Source of the DNA: an uncultured Halobacteriovorax sp.
GTDB lineage: Bacteria > Bdellovibrionota > Bacteriovoracia > Bacteriovoracales > Bacteriovoracaceae
Direction: 5' to 3'
Assembly (NCBI GenBank): GCA_913061265.1
Contig: CAJXVS010000002.1
Span: 372,001 to 436,000 of the forward strand
DNA: 64,000 nucleotides
A model generated the notes under the pieces. It was not told the DNA's origin. It saw only the letters and a list, made by a program, of their open reading frames with translations, and did no database searches. Position 1 is the stretch's first letter. Every line of letters begins with the position of its first letter. Below are positions 17,410 through 26,402 of the stretch, in pieces. Position numbers and translations under genes: made by a program.

Positions 17410-19440
17410 TTAGAACTTCCAACCGGCAGAGAGGCCGACAGCATTGCTATTATTATCTAAATCACGGTTGTAATTAAGTTGATAATAAATCCCCGATTTC
17501 TTTTGTTCGCCGCCAATAGAGAGCCCAAAGTTTCTTTGCGCCTCTGGTAAAAAGGCTGGGACGTCTTTGCTAAGTGGGGCAGAATAGCTCGCTATGGCAC
17601 GAAGATTTGATGTAGGGGTTTCTTTTAAGATGCCTCCACTAAAATGAGCACTGCTACCCATCTGTCTCATGATAATACCTGTTTGACCTACGACTTTCAT
17701 TTCATTACTTACTGTATGAGACATTCCGGTTCTGAAAGTTGCTTTATTAAAGCCCACGGTCATGCCTTCTTCGCCGCTAAGTTGGATATTCTTGTTAACA
17801 AGATTTCCTTCAACTTCAATATCAGAGATAACTTCGGTCCTTTTATCATCACTCTTCCAGTTAGCACTAGCTCCTATAAAGGGAGAGAAGGTCGCGTCGT
17901 AGTTTGAATCTTCTGTTTCACTACTACCTTTGGGTTTTACTCTGTTTGTCATGGCAAATAATTCAGTCTCAAGACCTAGTCTTGAACTAAAAGAAAAGTT
18001 TCCTTGTTCAAATGATGGAGAATTAAGAGTTGATTTTGCTCTTACGTAAAAAGCTTCTTGAGAGATGCTAACCGTACTTCGGTCGCCCTTTCTGCTGATG
18101 AATCCCGCTGCTACATCGTTGTCTAAGTACTTTAGGTTAATTGATTTTTGCAAGGTCACCCCAACCACTTTATCTCCAGAGCTTGTCTCTCCAGTAAAAA
18201 CATTGCCGGCACCAAAGGGAGTTTGTACACCTACTTTTTGAAGATTATGACGGCTTGGAGGAGTGATCTTACCTTTGTTTCCACCAGAGCTGTCGTAGAG
18301 AATCTCACCAATTTCCGTAGGGAGTTTTCCAACGGGATCTCCGTCCGCATCATAGATTCTATTATTAATTCCAAAATCAGGAAGACTAGTGTTTTGAACT
18401 AAAGCAGATGAGCCAACAGCTCCATTAGATTCAGTGACATAACCATAATTGAGCTTAACAATATTCTTTGGGTTATCGGGATCTTGAATAGCAACCACAG
18501 CATGGCCGCCTCCGGCTGTGGAATAACCAATTTGATAGATCTTATCTTTAGGTACACCAAGTTCTTTTAAGATAGCAGATTGGGCCATAGAAACATCTCG
18601 GCAGATGCCGCCTGGGTGTCCATCACGAACTGAGCTTAACATCTCTTCGATCGTAACAACTCCACTGCCTTCTTCGGCGCGGTCATAATTATAACGATCC
18701 GAGAATTTTCCCCCTAAGTGAGAGGCGACTAAGACCTTTTGATTAAAGCTAAGCTCATCTTTGATTTCACTCATGCCTACTTTCCAAGAAGAAGGGTTCT
18801 GAATGGCGTGAGCAATAGCGATCTCACTCATGAGCATGCCTTTAGGGATTTCTATTTGAGCCGTATCATTGGCAAAGTCGATAAGAAGCTTCTCTCTTTC
18901 TTTAATCCCAAGGGAATCAAAATTAGAGTTTGGATTCTTGGCTTTAAACTTTTGAGTTAACTTTGAAAGAGACTGAATCTCAAAGGCCTTTGAGTTGCCG
19001 CCACTATTGGCCTGTTGAAGCATAAAGGTATTAAAATTATTCTTACCCATAAAGCCTTCGGCAAGACCAACGGCCTCGGCGTCATTAAAGGTCATAGTAA
19101 AGTAGAGGTTATATTTTCTGTCTTTTATCTTTTGCTCTAGGGCCTTCTTTGAGCCATCACTACTGCTGAGTTGTGGACAAGGTTGATCAGAGCCTGGAGC
19201 TGGCTTTTCGGTTTGAGAAAAAGCGTACTCACCAATTTCTTGATCAAGGCCTATATAGGCGGCGGCCCTATCAGTATCTTCTTCGCTTAAAACAAATTCT
19301 TCTGGAAGGGGAGCTGACTCCCAAACAATATTTCGCACGTCTTCAGTAAAATGATAGAGCTCGCCTATGCCATCTTGGGCGTAAGCGCTTTGAAAGATTG
19401 AAATGAATAGAAGTCCAAGAACTAATTTGTTCATGAACAT
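17410..19440 (-). CDS. Exported transglutaminase-like protein with C-terminal beta-barrel-like domain
   Basis: 676 residues. Signal peptide 1-21 (Met3 is a possible start). A papain/transglutaminase core is indicated by Cys280 in GGICRDVS, His313 in GGGHAVVA and Asp320 in IQDPD, in the order Cys-His-Asp. From about residue 400 the sequence alternates hydrophobic and polar residues in strand-length blocks and ends in GLSAGWKF; a terminal phenylalanine is the usual outer-membrane barrel insertion signal. I infer an outer-membrane-anchored cysteine protease, peptidase or transamidase. No homologue is recalled with this exact fusion. Confidence 0.72.
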   Translation of the reverse strand: MFMNKLVLGLLFISIFQSAYAQDGIGELYHFTEDVRNIVWESAPLPEEFVLSEEDTDRAAAYIGLDQEIGEYAFSQTEKPAPGSDQPCPQLSSSDGSKKALEQKIKDRKYNLYFTMTFNDAEAVGLAEGFMGKNNFNTFMLQQANSGGNSKAFEIQSLSKLTQKFKAKNPNSNFDSLGIKEREKLLIDFANDTAQIEIPKGMLMSEIAIAHAIQNPSSWKVGMSEIKDELSFNQKVLVASHLGGKFSDRYNYDRAEEGSGVVTIEEMLSSVRDGHPGGICRDVSMAQSAILKELGVPKDKIYQIGYSTAGGGHAVVAIQDPDNPKNIVKLNYGYVTESNGAVGSSALVQNTSLPDFGINNRIYDADGDPVGKLPTEIGEILYDSSGGNKGKITPPSRHNLQKVGVQTPFGAGNVFTGETSSGDKVVGVTLQKSINLKYLDNDVAAGFISRKGDRSTVSISQEAFYVRAKSTLNSPSFEQGNFSFSSRLGLETELFAMTNRVKPKGSSETEDSNYDATFSPFIGASANWKSDDKRTEVISDIEVEGNLVNKNIQLSGEEGMTVGFNKATFRTGMSHTVSNEMKVVGQTGIIMRQMGSSAHFSGGILKETPTSNLRAIASYSAPLSKDVPAFLPEAQRNFGLSIGGEQKKSGIYYQLNYNRDLDNNSNAVGLSAGWKF

Positions 19441-19474
19441 TTATCGGCTTTTTATGCGGGAATATTTAGAGGAT

Positions 19475-19502
19475 AAGCTAAGTAATAATAATTACTTAGC
19501 TT
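19475..19502. terminator. 12-bp perfect hairpin between two minus-strand genes
   Basis: AAGCTAAGTAAT/ATTACTTAGCTT with a 4-nt AATA loop, 16 bp after the stop codon of the serine hydrolase gene. No T-run follows on the minus strand, so it could also be a protein-binding palindrome for the 17410-19440 gene. Confidence 0.6.
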
Positions 19503-19518
19503 GGATCTTGAGAGGTCT

Positions 19519-20883
19519 TTAGTCCTTCCAAATACCATAGGCCTTAAGCTTCTTATCAAGGGCCACGCGTAAGGCTTCAAGGTCAACTTTAGAGTGCTCA
19601 GTATTAGTCATTAAAACCATGCATTGCCTCTGACCATCTTTGTTTGTTTTAAGGTTTAGCTTAGACATGGATTGCTCTTTATGAGCCCCATCATGAGAAT
19701 AAGACTTAACGCCTTTTTTAAGAAAGTAGCCGTCGTTACTTATCCCAACACAAAAACGAGCAAGATCGGTGATAGTCGACATGATCCCGCCGCCTGCCAT
19801 CTTGTAGCTATTATCTGTTGTGTAATTATTCTTAACCCACTTATTCGAAGCTCTTTTATAAACAAAGCTTCTACCATAGCCGCGCTGACTAGCTATCCCT
19901 AGATAGTCGGCCTGAATAGACTTAGCGCCCATCTTCGATCCGTAAAGCTCCATAAGGTTTTCATAAAGCATTCCGCTTTGTTTCTCTAAGATAACACCAG
20001 CTAAGTTATGCCCAAAAGAAGAATAGAGTTTCATCTTTCCAGGGCGTGCCACTAGGGGTTGTCTTGGGAAAATATAAGGAATGGCCCATGCCATTTGAGA
20101 TTTTTTATTGGCTCTTCTTTTCTTAACGGCCAGTCTATCTTGACGCTTCTTTAGAGGAGGACGAGCATCACGGCCTAGGTGGCTATAATGCTGAATACCT
20201 GATCTATGATTTAAGAGAGTCTTTAAAGTAACTTGCTCTACGTTTGCTTCAAGAACTTTATTGTCGATCTTATAATCAATACGGCATAGGTCTTTCTTCT
20301 TTTTAGTCTTAAAGACAACTTGTCCGCGGTCTAACTTCTTATCAGAAACCCAAACAAGGTTTCCTTTATTATTCTTAAACTCAGAAAGAGTACTTGGGTC
20401 AAAGCAAAAGTTTTTCATGTTTATAACGGGAGCCGTTCCATGAATTCCGCGGCACTGAAAATACTTTAAGTGATTCGCCTCTGTAAAACAGCGTCTGATA
20501 TAAAAGGGCTTAAAAGGAGTCGTATAATAATTTGAAATAGGCTTATCAAGATCAAGAACACCTTTTTCATCCATGGCCTGAACCATGATGTCAGTGGCGA
20601 CTTTAGTCACAGAGGCCCAACGGAACATATGGAAATTTGGCTTTACGGTGATCTTCTTATTAAGGTCGGCGTAACCTAAGGCCTGTACCCAAACAACCTT
20701 ATCTCCAAGAGTGGCAGCGGCTACAATGGCCGGCATCTTTTGATTCTTTAAGGTCCCTGCCATGATCTGAACCATTTGATTCTTTCGTTGCGCGTTCAAG
20801 GTGTTGTTCTTTACTTGAATGGCCTGAGACCTAGCATTTGTTGAGAGTAGGTAGAGGCATAACAAAAGGGCGATCTTGTTCAT
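19519..20883 (-). CDS. Beta-lactamase/class C-type serine hydrolase, exported
   Basis: 454 residues with a signal peptide (about 1-19). The penicillin-binding/beta-lactamase (PF00144-type) fold is shown by the SxxK motif with Ser91 and Lys94 in WASVTK, a Tyr motif LYSSFGHNL, and a late HDG triplet. A basic insert rich in Arg and Lys (about residues 236-262) separates the first and second motifs. Such proteins include esterases, D-aminopeptidases and carboxypeptidases; antibiotic resistance should not be assumed. Single-gene unit followed by a hairpin. Confidence 0.86.
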   Translation of the reverse strand: MNKIALLLCLYLLSTNARSQAIQVKNNTLNAQRKNQMVQIMAGTLKNQKMPAIVAAATLGDKVVWVQALGYADLNKKITVKPNFHMFRWASVTKVATDIMVQAMDEKGVLDLDKPISNYYTTPFKPFYIRRCFTEANHLKYFQCRGIHGTAPVINMKNFCFDPSTLSEFKNNKGNLVWVSDKKLDRGQVVFKTKKKKDLCRIDYKIDNKVLEANVEQVTLKTLLNHRSGIQHYSHLGRDARPPLKKRQDRLAVKKRRANKKSQMAWAIPYIFPRQPLVARPGKMKLYSSFGHNLAGVILEKQSGMLYENLMELYGSKMGAKSIQADYLGIASQRGYGRSFVYKRASNKWVKNNYTTDNSYKMAGGGIMSTITDLARFCVGISNDGYFLKKGVKSYSHDGAHKEQSMSKLNLKTNKDGQRQCMVLMTNTEHSKVDLEALRVALDKKLKAYGIWKD

Positions 20884-20962
20884 AAGTTTTCTCGGTTTTA
20901 TGTGAAAACAGGGTGTAGCACCGAGGTATAGGTCTGAAAAGAGGGATGTAAATATTTATTTT

Positions 20963-21706
20963 TTAGTCTTGAGTCAAAGGCACTTCAGGGGCTAGATCGA
21001 TCCAATCATGCTTAATCCGGTCAAAGCAGATCCAGGCCACCAGCATACCTGCCACCATACCAAAGAAATGACCTTCAAAGCTGACTCTGGTCCCTACGTA
21101 AAGGGGGTTCATGCCTTTAAACATCGAAGCTGATGGGATGATCAAGGCGCAACTGAGAAAGATCTTGGACAGGTCTTTAGAGAGCAGACCATTAAAGATC
21201 AGGTAGCCCCAAATAGCGTAGACAAGCCCTGAGGCGCCGATAGTCTGTCCACCTCTAGCAAAGAACCACAGAAGAGCTCCTTTAATAAGGATCATCATAA
21301 AAAGAAGAAAGAGGATATTTTGTCTTCTCACAAAGATAAAGACCGGAAGAAATAAGATGAGACCCAAGCTATTTCCAATCAGGTGGCCAAAGCTTCCGTG
21401 AAAGAAAGTATAGGTGAAGATGCCAAGGAATCCTTTGAGGCTTCTAGGCCTAAGACCAAAGACTTCAATAACGCCTAAACTTACTAAAAGGTGTATGGCC
21501 CATAAAAGGACAATGAATAAAAAGGCGGTGAGGTACTTATTCTTAAGCATGACTTTATAGGCGCGAGATCCAAGCTGATAGGGAGCGCTGTATTCGATGC
21601 GTTTATAGAAAAATACGATGACCTTCTCCTGCCACTCTAGGAGGATTTCATTGATGCTCTCCCAGTAGAAATAAAAGAGAGCAGAAAAGATCAAGAAAAG
21701 GATCAT
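20963..21706 (-). CDS. Rhomboid-family intramembrane serine protease
   Basis: 247 residues with six or seven hydrophobic helices. Catalytic Ser159 in GASGLVYA and His213 in EGHFFGM form the dyad; His108 and Asn112 in HGSFGHLIGN match the conserved HxxxN of the oxyanion loop. It cleaves membrane-anchored substrates within the bilayer. An N-terminal extension of about 60 residues, starting with an extra hydrophobic stretch, precedes the rhomboid core. No regulator or substrate gene is obvious nearby. Confidence 0.92.
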   Translation of the reverse strand: MILFLIFSALFYFYWESINEILLEWQEKVIVFFYKRIEYSAPYQLGSRAYKVMLKNKYLTAFLFIVLLWAIHLLVSLGVIEVFGLRPRSLKGFLGIFTYTFFHGSFGHLIGNSLGLILFLPVFIFVRRQNILFLLFMMILIKGALLWFFARGGQTIGASGLVYAIWGYLIFNGLLSKDLSKIFLSCALIIPSASMFKGMNPLYVGTRVSFEGHFFGMVAGMLVAWICFDRIKHDWIDLAPEVPLTQD

Positions 21707-21799
21707 AGGTTATTTTAAACCTCTTCCTGCTTAGGGCGAAAAGAGAGCCTAAGTACCTGAATTGCTTTTATTAGGGTGCCTCAGAATGAAGGGATACTC

Positions 21800-22447
21800 T
21801 TAGAAAACGAGGACACAGAGGTGGCGGCTGAGGGCCTCAATATTCTCTGGGTATTCTTCTTTGAAGTTGGTTTTGATGAACTTATAAAAAAGGTTATAGA
21901 AGATCTTATCTCCGGCGCTTGTTCCATAGTGAACCCAAAGGCCTGAAGCATTCTTAACTCTATCTACTCGGTCTCGTCTGGCGGCTTCAAGCCAAGCGTC
22001 TAAAACTTCTCGGTGATAATTGATGCCTTTGATTAAATCTTCTCTTATCTTGATAAGCCTTTCATCTTTTAATTTAAGACTGCTCATCTCAAAAAGGATT
22101 TCTCTATAGTAGTTTTTATAGTGAGTGTCTCTTGGAAGATCACCTTCGTGAATCTTGCCAATGAACTCTAGAAGAAGAACTTTTTCAATAACCGCCATGT
22201 CCGTTAAGGTGAAGAGTTTCTCTAATTGCTTAGAGACTTCTGGTTTGAGGTTACTTTGATCAGCGTTATAAGGCTTATAGACTTTCTTAAATCTGGCGTA
22301 GGCATCTTTTAGATTCTTTCTTTCAGTGATCTTATCTTTATCATAACGAAAACCCTCTCCACCTTTGGCGAAGAGCAGAGTGCTTTGGATCAAAAAGATC
22401 TGAAGCGCTAAGAGCGAGAATAGAAACTTGCCGCCAATTATTTTCAT
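21800..22447 (-). CDS. Exported protein of unknown function
   Basis: 215 residues with a signal peptide (hydrophobic residues 8-26). The mature part is strongly charged and predicted helical, with several KxxYxxYNxD-like stretches; no family recognised. It begins 27 bp after the bicupin stop codon on the same strand and may share that transcript. A lone cysteine lies near the C-terminus (RHLCVLVF). Confidence 0.68.
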   Translation of the reverse strand: MKIIGGKFLFSLLALQIFLIQSTLLFAKGGEGFRYDKDKITERKNLKDAYARFKKVYKPYNADQSNLKPEVSKQLEKLFTLTDMAVIEKVLLLEFIGKIHEGDLPRDTHYKNYYREILFEMSSLKLKDERLIKIREDLIKGINYHREVLDAWLEAARRDRVDRVKNASGLWVHYGTSAGDKIFYNLFYKFIKTNFKEEYPENIEALSRHLCVLVF

Positions 22448-22474
22448 TAGTTAACTTATCGGCAAAAGCCCGCT

Positions 22475-23794
22475 TTACTTGATCTTTTTTGGCAGAGAAG
22501 ACTCATCTCCAAGGTCCTGCTCCGGCCAGTCATGCCAATGAAGGGGCTTATCTGGCTCTTGTAATTCTGGGTTGATGCCATAGATGCATTGATTATCATC
22601 TTTCCAAGTCTCGCCGATCATAAGGATCTCTACAGGAGAATCTGAGTCATTGATAAAGGTATGAAGGATTCCCGTTCCTGCAGGGAGGGCGCAAGAGTCG
22701 CCTTCGCTCATAGGATAGCGGCGCCCATTGATCCACGCGATCAATGATCCTTTTAAAACAAAGATAAACTCTTCTTCTAAAGACTCACAATGGGGGATGC
22801 CTGATCTAAAGCCTGGCATGATCTCTTGGTGGTGAAGGGCGATTCTTTTGGCCCCAAGGGCCCGTCCTAAGTCTCTGCCTTTAAAGAAATAATGAAGAGG
22901 CTCATCAATGCCGCCAGAATCTTTTTGTTCAAACTCGCTTATGTTTTTATGGGTATTAAAAAGGGGAGCTTCAGGACGGTCCTTCCAAAAGTAGCCACCT
23001 TCTTCGCATTCTTTATTCCTCTTTTCGTGCTCAGGATAATAGATTAGATCATTTGGGGCATTGGTCTCGCCGATGACAATCATCTTTACGGGACTATCTG
23101 TTTTGTTCATCACTGTATGAGCGAGGTTAGAGCCAGGTGGAAAATAAACGATGTCTCCAGCTTTAGCGGGAATTTCTTTTCCGTTTATCCAAAGATGAGC
23201 TTCACCCTCTAAAAAATACACAAACTCTTCTTCAGAAGAGTGAGCATGGGGCCAACTGGATCTTTTATGCGGGGCTAGGATTTCATAGTGGATGCCTAGG
23301 TTCTTAAGACCTAAGTCTGATCCAAGAGCGGCTCCTTGAGTAAAGGATTCATCGGAACCTGAATAAAAGGCGTAGGCGAAATAATCCTGCAGGCTTGAAT
23401 GATGGCGGATGAACTCAGGCCTATTATCCTCGGGAGGAATCGGCGCCTTACTTGGTCCCTCGTATACAAAGGGATAGCTCTTTTTAATCTCAGTCTTTGA
23501 ATCCACAATGACTTGAAACTCGTCCTCATAAAGGACTTTCTCAGGTTTTTCCGTTATGAGCATTTGGGCGGCGCCTTCGGTGACAAGGTAGTGCCAATTC
23601 TTAAGCCCAGATTGGTTGTATCTTAAAAGGCCCTTGGGGGTAAAAAAGGAGATCGCCCCCGGGTAGTCCTTACCTACTTTTGGCAGCCAAGATCCGTCAG
23701 GTTTTCCCTCTCTAAGAGGGGAGTCCTTTGGGACTTGAGAGTCGAGTTCAGCAAAGATGCCATTATTGTTTAAGCTAAAGCGGTAGATGTTCAT
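22475..23794 (-). CDS. Bicupin-domain protein
   Basis: 439 residues. Two cupin barrels are seen: at about 185-265 (PHAHSSEEEFVYFLEG, then GDIVYFPPGSNLAHTV) and 320-400 (PHCESLEEEFIFVLKG, then GDSCALPAGTGILHTF). The first has the full HxH/E/H metal set; the second replaces the second His by Glu. The N-terminal 130 residues are a separate domain that I cannot name. Cytoplasmic. Reaction unknown: cupins include dioxygenases, isomerases and storage proteins. Probably transcribed with the following exported-protein gene. Confidence 0.85.
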   Translation of the reverse strand: MNIYRFSLNNNGIFAELDSQVPKDSPLREGKPDGSWLPKVGKDYPGAISFFTPKGLLRYNQSGLKNWHYLVTEGAAQMLITEKPEKVLYEDEFQVIVDSKTEIKKSYPFVYEGPSKAPIPPEDNRPEFIRHHSSLQDYFAYAFYSGSDESFTQGAALGSDLGLKNLGIHYEILAPHKRSSWPHAHSSEEEFVYFLEGEAHLWINGKEIPAKAGDIVYFPPGSNLAHTVMNKTDSPVKMIVIGETNAPNDLIYYPEHEKRNKECEEGGYFWKDRPEAPLFNTHKNISEFEQKDSGGIDEPLHYFFKGRDLGRALGAKRIALHHQEIMPGFRSGIPHCESLEEEFIFVLKGSLIAWINGRRYPMSEGDSCALPAGTGILHTFINDSDSPVEILMIGETWKDDNQCIYGINPELQEPDKPLHWHDWPEQDLGDESSLPKKIK

Positions 23795-23882
23795 AAGGGG
23801 ATTTTAGTAAGACTTAACGCCAGTGTAAAGAGTGAACGACTTCTGTAGCTTTTAATAAGGTTTTGGAATAAGTAGGTAGGTT

Positions 23883-24548
23883 TTATTTCATGAGGATAGA
23901 TCTCATCGTTTTTGAAATTTGGATAAGAAGTTTTTTTCCGACGCCTATCCTTGTGAGACCGACTAATTTATAAGTTAAGGGAAAGCTTAGTCCATAGAGT
24001 TTTTCAGTCATTGCGCTTTGATCAGAATCATCATTGGCCCAAAAGAGGCAAAGCCCTAAATAATAAAGCCAGTAGAGAAAGGCTAGAGAGTCTAGGTATT
24101 CAGATTTCTTTTGATCTTCAGAGAGGGCGCGCCTAAAGAGTTCTATGGCCCCCATTTGGCAGTCCCTTAATTCATCTCCAAAAGGGGACAATGGATGGCT
24201 AAGACCCGAGGTTGATTTAATAAGCTCTTTTGTGATGGAGCTATTTTTCTTAAGAAGGTCCATATTAGTCTGAATGATCTTCTTGATTTTATTTTGTTTA
24301 GAGAGCTTTGATTCAAGGGAGTCAGTGACTCCGGACACGGTTTCATCTTGCAGGATACGAAAATAATGGATCAGGATGTCGTCTTTATTCTTAAAATGAT
24401 AATAGATATTACCAAGAGACATATCTAAAGAAGAGGCCAGGTCTCTCATAGTGGTTTTATCAAAACCTTGCTTGGTGAAGAGCTTAATAGCTCCCTCATA
24501 TATGTAAGCCTTTGTAATCTCTGATTTTTTCTTCTTTTTCTCGACCAT
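23883..24548 (-). CDS. TetR-family transcriptional repressor
   Basis: 221 residues. N-terminal helix-turn-helix TTMRDLASSLDMSLGNIYYHFKNKDDIL is diagnostic; the C-terminal ligand domain is not assignable. A perfect palindrome GAACATGTTC overlaps this gene's own -35 (TTGAAC, 17 bp, TATACT on the minus strand) and a second copy overlaps the divergent promoter, which indicates repression of itself and of the membrane protein at 24657. C-terminal residues are basic. Confidence 0.92.
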   Translation of the reverse strand: MVEKKKKKSEITKAYIYEGAIKLFTKQGFDKTTMRDLASSLDMSLGNIYYHFKNKDDILIHYFRILQDETVSGVTDSLESKLSKQNKIKKIIQTNMDLLKKNSSITKELIKSTSGLSHPLSPFGDELRDCQMGAIELFRRALSEDQKKSEYLDSLAFLYWLYYLGLCLFWANDDSDQSAMTEKLYGLSFPLTYKLVGLTRIGVGKKLLIQISKTMRSILMK

Positions 24549-24556
24549 AGAAATCT

Positions 24557-24632
24557 AGTATAATGTATTTTTTGAACATGTTCAAAAAAAGATTGCCATT
24601 AAATTGAATCTGGTCTATTTTTGAACATGTTC
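24557..24632. promoter_or_regulatory. Divergent promoter with two TetR-type operators
   Basis: Identical palindromes GAACATGTTC at 24574-24583 and 24623-24632, 49 bp apart centre to centre, the first flanked by T6/A6. Minus-strand promoter: TTGAAC (24585-24580), 17 bp, TATACT (24562-24557). Plus-strand promoter: TTGCCA (24593-24598), 17 bp, TATTTT (24616-24621), so the second operator covers its start site. Confidence 0.85.
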
Positions 24633-24656
24633 AGTTTTGACCATTGGAGAACCAAG

Positions 24657-25769
24657 ATGAGTGATATTAATGACTTAACAAATACTCAAGAAGAGCCGGC
24701 CTTTAAGAATAAAATGAGAGTTTTTGCCATTGGCTCTCTTATTTTACTCCTTTTAGGAATAGCTCTAGCCATTATCACAAAAATCACAAATCAAAGCACG
24801 GTGATTGGATGGGGGATAAGCCTTGGCGTTCCTCTTTCAATTGGTTTTTACATGGGGCTCTTTAGCTTGATTTTCTTTGAAGAAGGTAAGCCTCAAAAAT
24901 TTGTTAACTGGTGCAAAGTCTTTAAGGTTTTCTTCTTTTTATGGCTTCTAGCAACTCTTGGATTTGGAGGCTTTTTTATAGTGGATGCTTTTATAAGTAA
25001 AAATCAGTCACTTGCTGTTTCTTTTAAGGCAGGACTCAATGGATTGTTTTGTGGAAGCACTTTTAGCCTCATCTTTTTCTTACCTACAGTCGTTGGAGTA
25101 TCTTTGGCCTTCTTTATGGGAAAAATAACTCGGCTCAAGTTTTTAAAAAACCAGGCCTTAAAAAATAGCTTACTAAGCCTAGCTCTATTGGCCTGCTTAG
25201 GTTTACCTTCCGTCTTAGAATTGATTGAAAACCACTTAGGAGGCAGGGAACATTTGGCGTCAGAGAAAATTTTAACTGTTAGGAAAATTGCCGCTAGCTC
25301 TCATGACGTTTGGAAAAAACTTCAATTCTATGAAGATACAGGCTCTGAGTCCTCACTTCTTTTTCTCTTAAACTTTCCAAAACCCATGTACACAAAGGGT
25401 GAGATAAAAAAAGTAGGAGATATTACGACCTGTGTTTATGACCGCGGTTATCTAGTGAAGAGAACAACTAAGATTCATCAATCTCTAAGTAAGTCTTACC
25501 TCGAGTTTGATGTCATCGAGCAGGTTAATATTGAAAACAAAGCGATCACTTTAACATCAGGATCTTTTACCCTTGAAAACCTCTCTCTTGAAGAAGGCTC
25601 TATGAAGTTAGAGCTTCGGACAAATTATAAACCCAAACTTACGCCGCGCTGGATATGGAGACCTTTAGAGAAGATCATAGCGGGGTCTCTTCATGGGCAT
25701 GTGGTGGATAAGATTGAAAGAGACCTAGTCTCTCAAAAAGAAAAAGCTGGGTTGGCCTTTAGAAAGTAA
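24657..25769 (+). CDS. Multi-pass membrane protein with C-terminal SRPBCC-like domain, TetR-controlled
   Basis: 370 residues from the ATG at 24657, chosen for the TTGGAG ribosome site 8 bp upstream; an earlier TTG codon falls inside the operator. Five or so hydrophobic helices occupy residues about 18-190. The C-terminal half (from about 205) has a polyketide-cyclase/START-like look: ASSHDVWKKLQFYED, then strands, ending with a long amphipathic helix (GSLHGHVVDKIERDL). That fold often binds hydrophobic ligands, which fits regulation by a TetR repressor. Function is otherwise unknown. The end faces a converging secreted-protein gene. Confidence 0.8.
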   Translation: MSDINDLTNTQEEPAFKNKMRVFAIGSLILLLLGIALAIITKITNQSTVIGWGISLGVPLSIGFYMGLFSLIFFEEGKPQKFVNWCKVFKVFFFLWLLATLGFGGFFIVDAFISKNQSLAVSFKAGLNGLFCGSTFSLIFFLPTVVGVSLAFFMGKITRLKFLKNQALKNSLLSLALLACLGLPSVLELIENHLGGREHLASEKILTVRKIAASSHDVWKKLQFYEDTGSESSLLFLLNFPKPMYTKGEIKKVGDITTCVYDRGYLVKRTTKIHQSLSKSYLEFDVIEQVNIENKAITLTSGSFTLENLSLEEGSMKLELRTNYKPKLTPRWIWRPLEKIIAGSLHGHVVDKIERDLVSQKEKAGLAFRK

Positions 25770-25784
25770 TATCTTTTCACTTCT

Positions 25785-25801
25785 AAAAGTGACCTGGTAC
25801 C
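25785..25801 (+). repeat. GGTACC element, variant copy
   Basis: AAAAGTGACCTGGTACC, one base different from the common AAGTGACCAGGTACC core. It lies between converging genes and is preceded by TCACTTctaaAAGTGA, a small hairpin using the left half of the element. Confidence 0.65.
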
Positions 25802-25802
25802 T

Positions 25803-26249
25803 TTAAAAGTACTTCTTTGGATAAAGCAATTTACAAGTATCGTAGTTTTCAAACTTAACCACTCTTAACTTCTCTAAGTCTATCTTAGAAAATGAAGCCG
25901 TAGAGGGAACCTCTGAGAGGTTTACGCACAGGCAGTCTTCAGTTAGGCCAGCAAAGTAGTTATTATTGTATTGTCCTGTCACTTTGTTCTTAGGGTTAGT
26001 GACTCTTTTCTTAAGGCTAAAGTCTTTACATGAACTTATAGGAAGATCTTTTAACAGGTTTTGGGCATAAATATGTTGCTGACAGTTCTTAATGTCGATT
26101 TTTTCTTTCTTATTAGTCTTTAGATCCAGCGAGAAGCATTCTTTGCTACCTTTTTGATAAATAACTTTTTTCCCTTCTCCTATATAGGGCTCCATTGAAA
26201 AAAGGTGGGTTGATACTAGTAGTCCAATAAAAAATAATGCAAGCTTCAT
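25803..26249 (-). CDS. Small secreted protein of unknown function
   Basis: 148 residues with a signal peptide (cleavage near LFS, residue 18). Six cysteines in the mature region, including CLCVN and paired CFSLD and CQQHI, suggest a disulfide-stabilised extracytoplasmic domain. Not recognised. AAGGAGATCT is a good ribosome site. The stop codon abuts a GGTACC repeat. The 153 bp between this gene and the SelO-like gene downstream on the right hold nothing specific that I can see. Confidence 0.75.
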   Translation of the reverse strand: MKLALFFIGLLVSTHLFSMEPYIGEGKKVIYQKGSKECFSLDLKTNKKEKIDIKNCQQHIYAQNLLKDLPISSCKDFSLKKRVTNPKNKVTGQYNNNYFAGLTEDCLCVNLSEVPSTASFSKIDLEKLRVVKFENYDTCKLLYPKKYF

Positions 26250-26402
26250 AGATCTCCTTTGCTGGTTTCTTCTTTAACAAAGTATTAGAAATAATGAAGT
26301 CTTAGGTCATCAAATTGTTAATTAATTGAAAATTATTACTTTTAGATCTTTATGAATGCCGTTTAGCTTGAGGAGAAGTTTCTCTACTTTAATTATGAGG
26401 AG

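Noticed and set aside
24621-24656. Upstream TTG start for the TetR-controlled membrane protein
   Set aside because: The TTG lies in operator 2 and the -10 region; ATG 24657 has a proper ribosome site.
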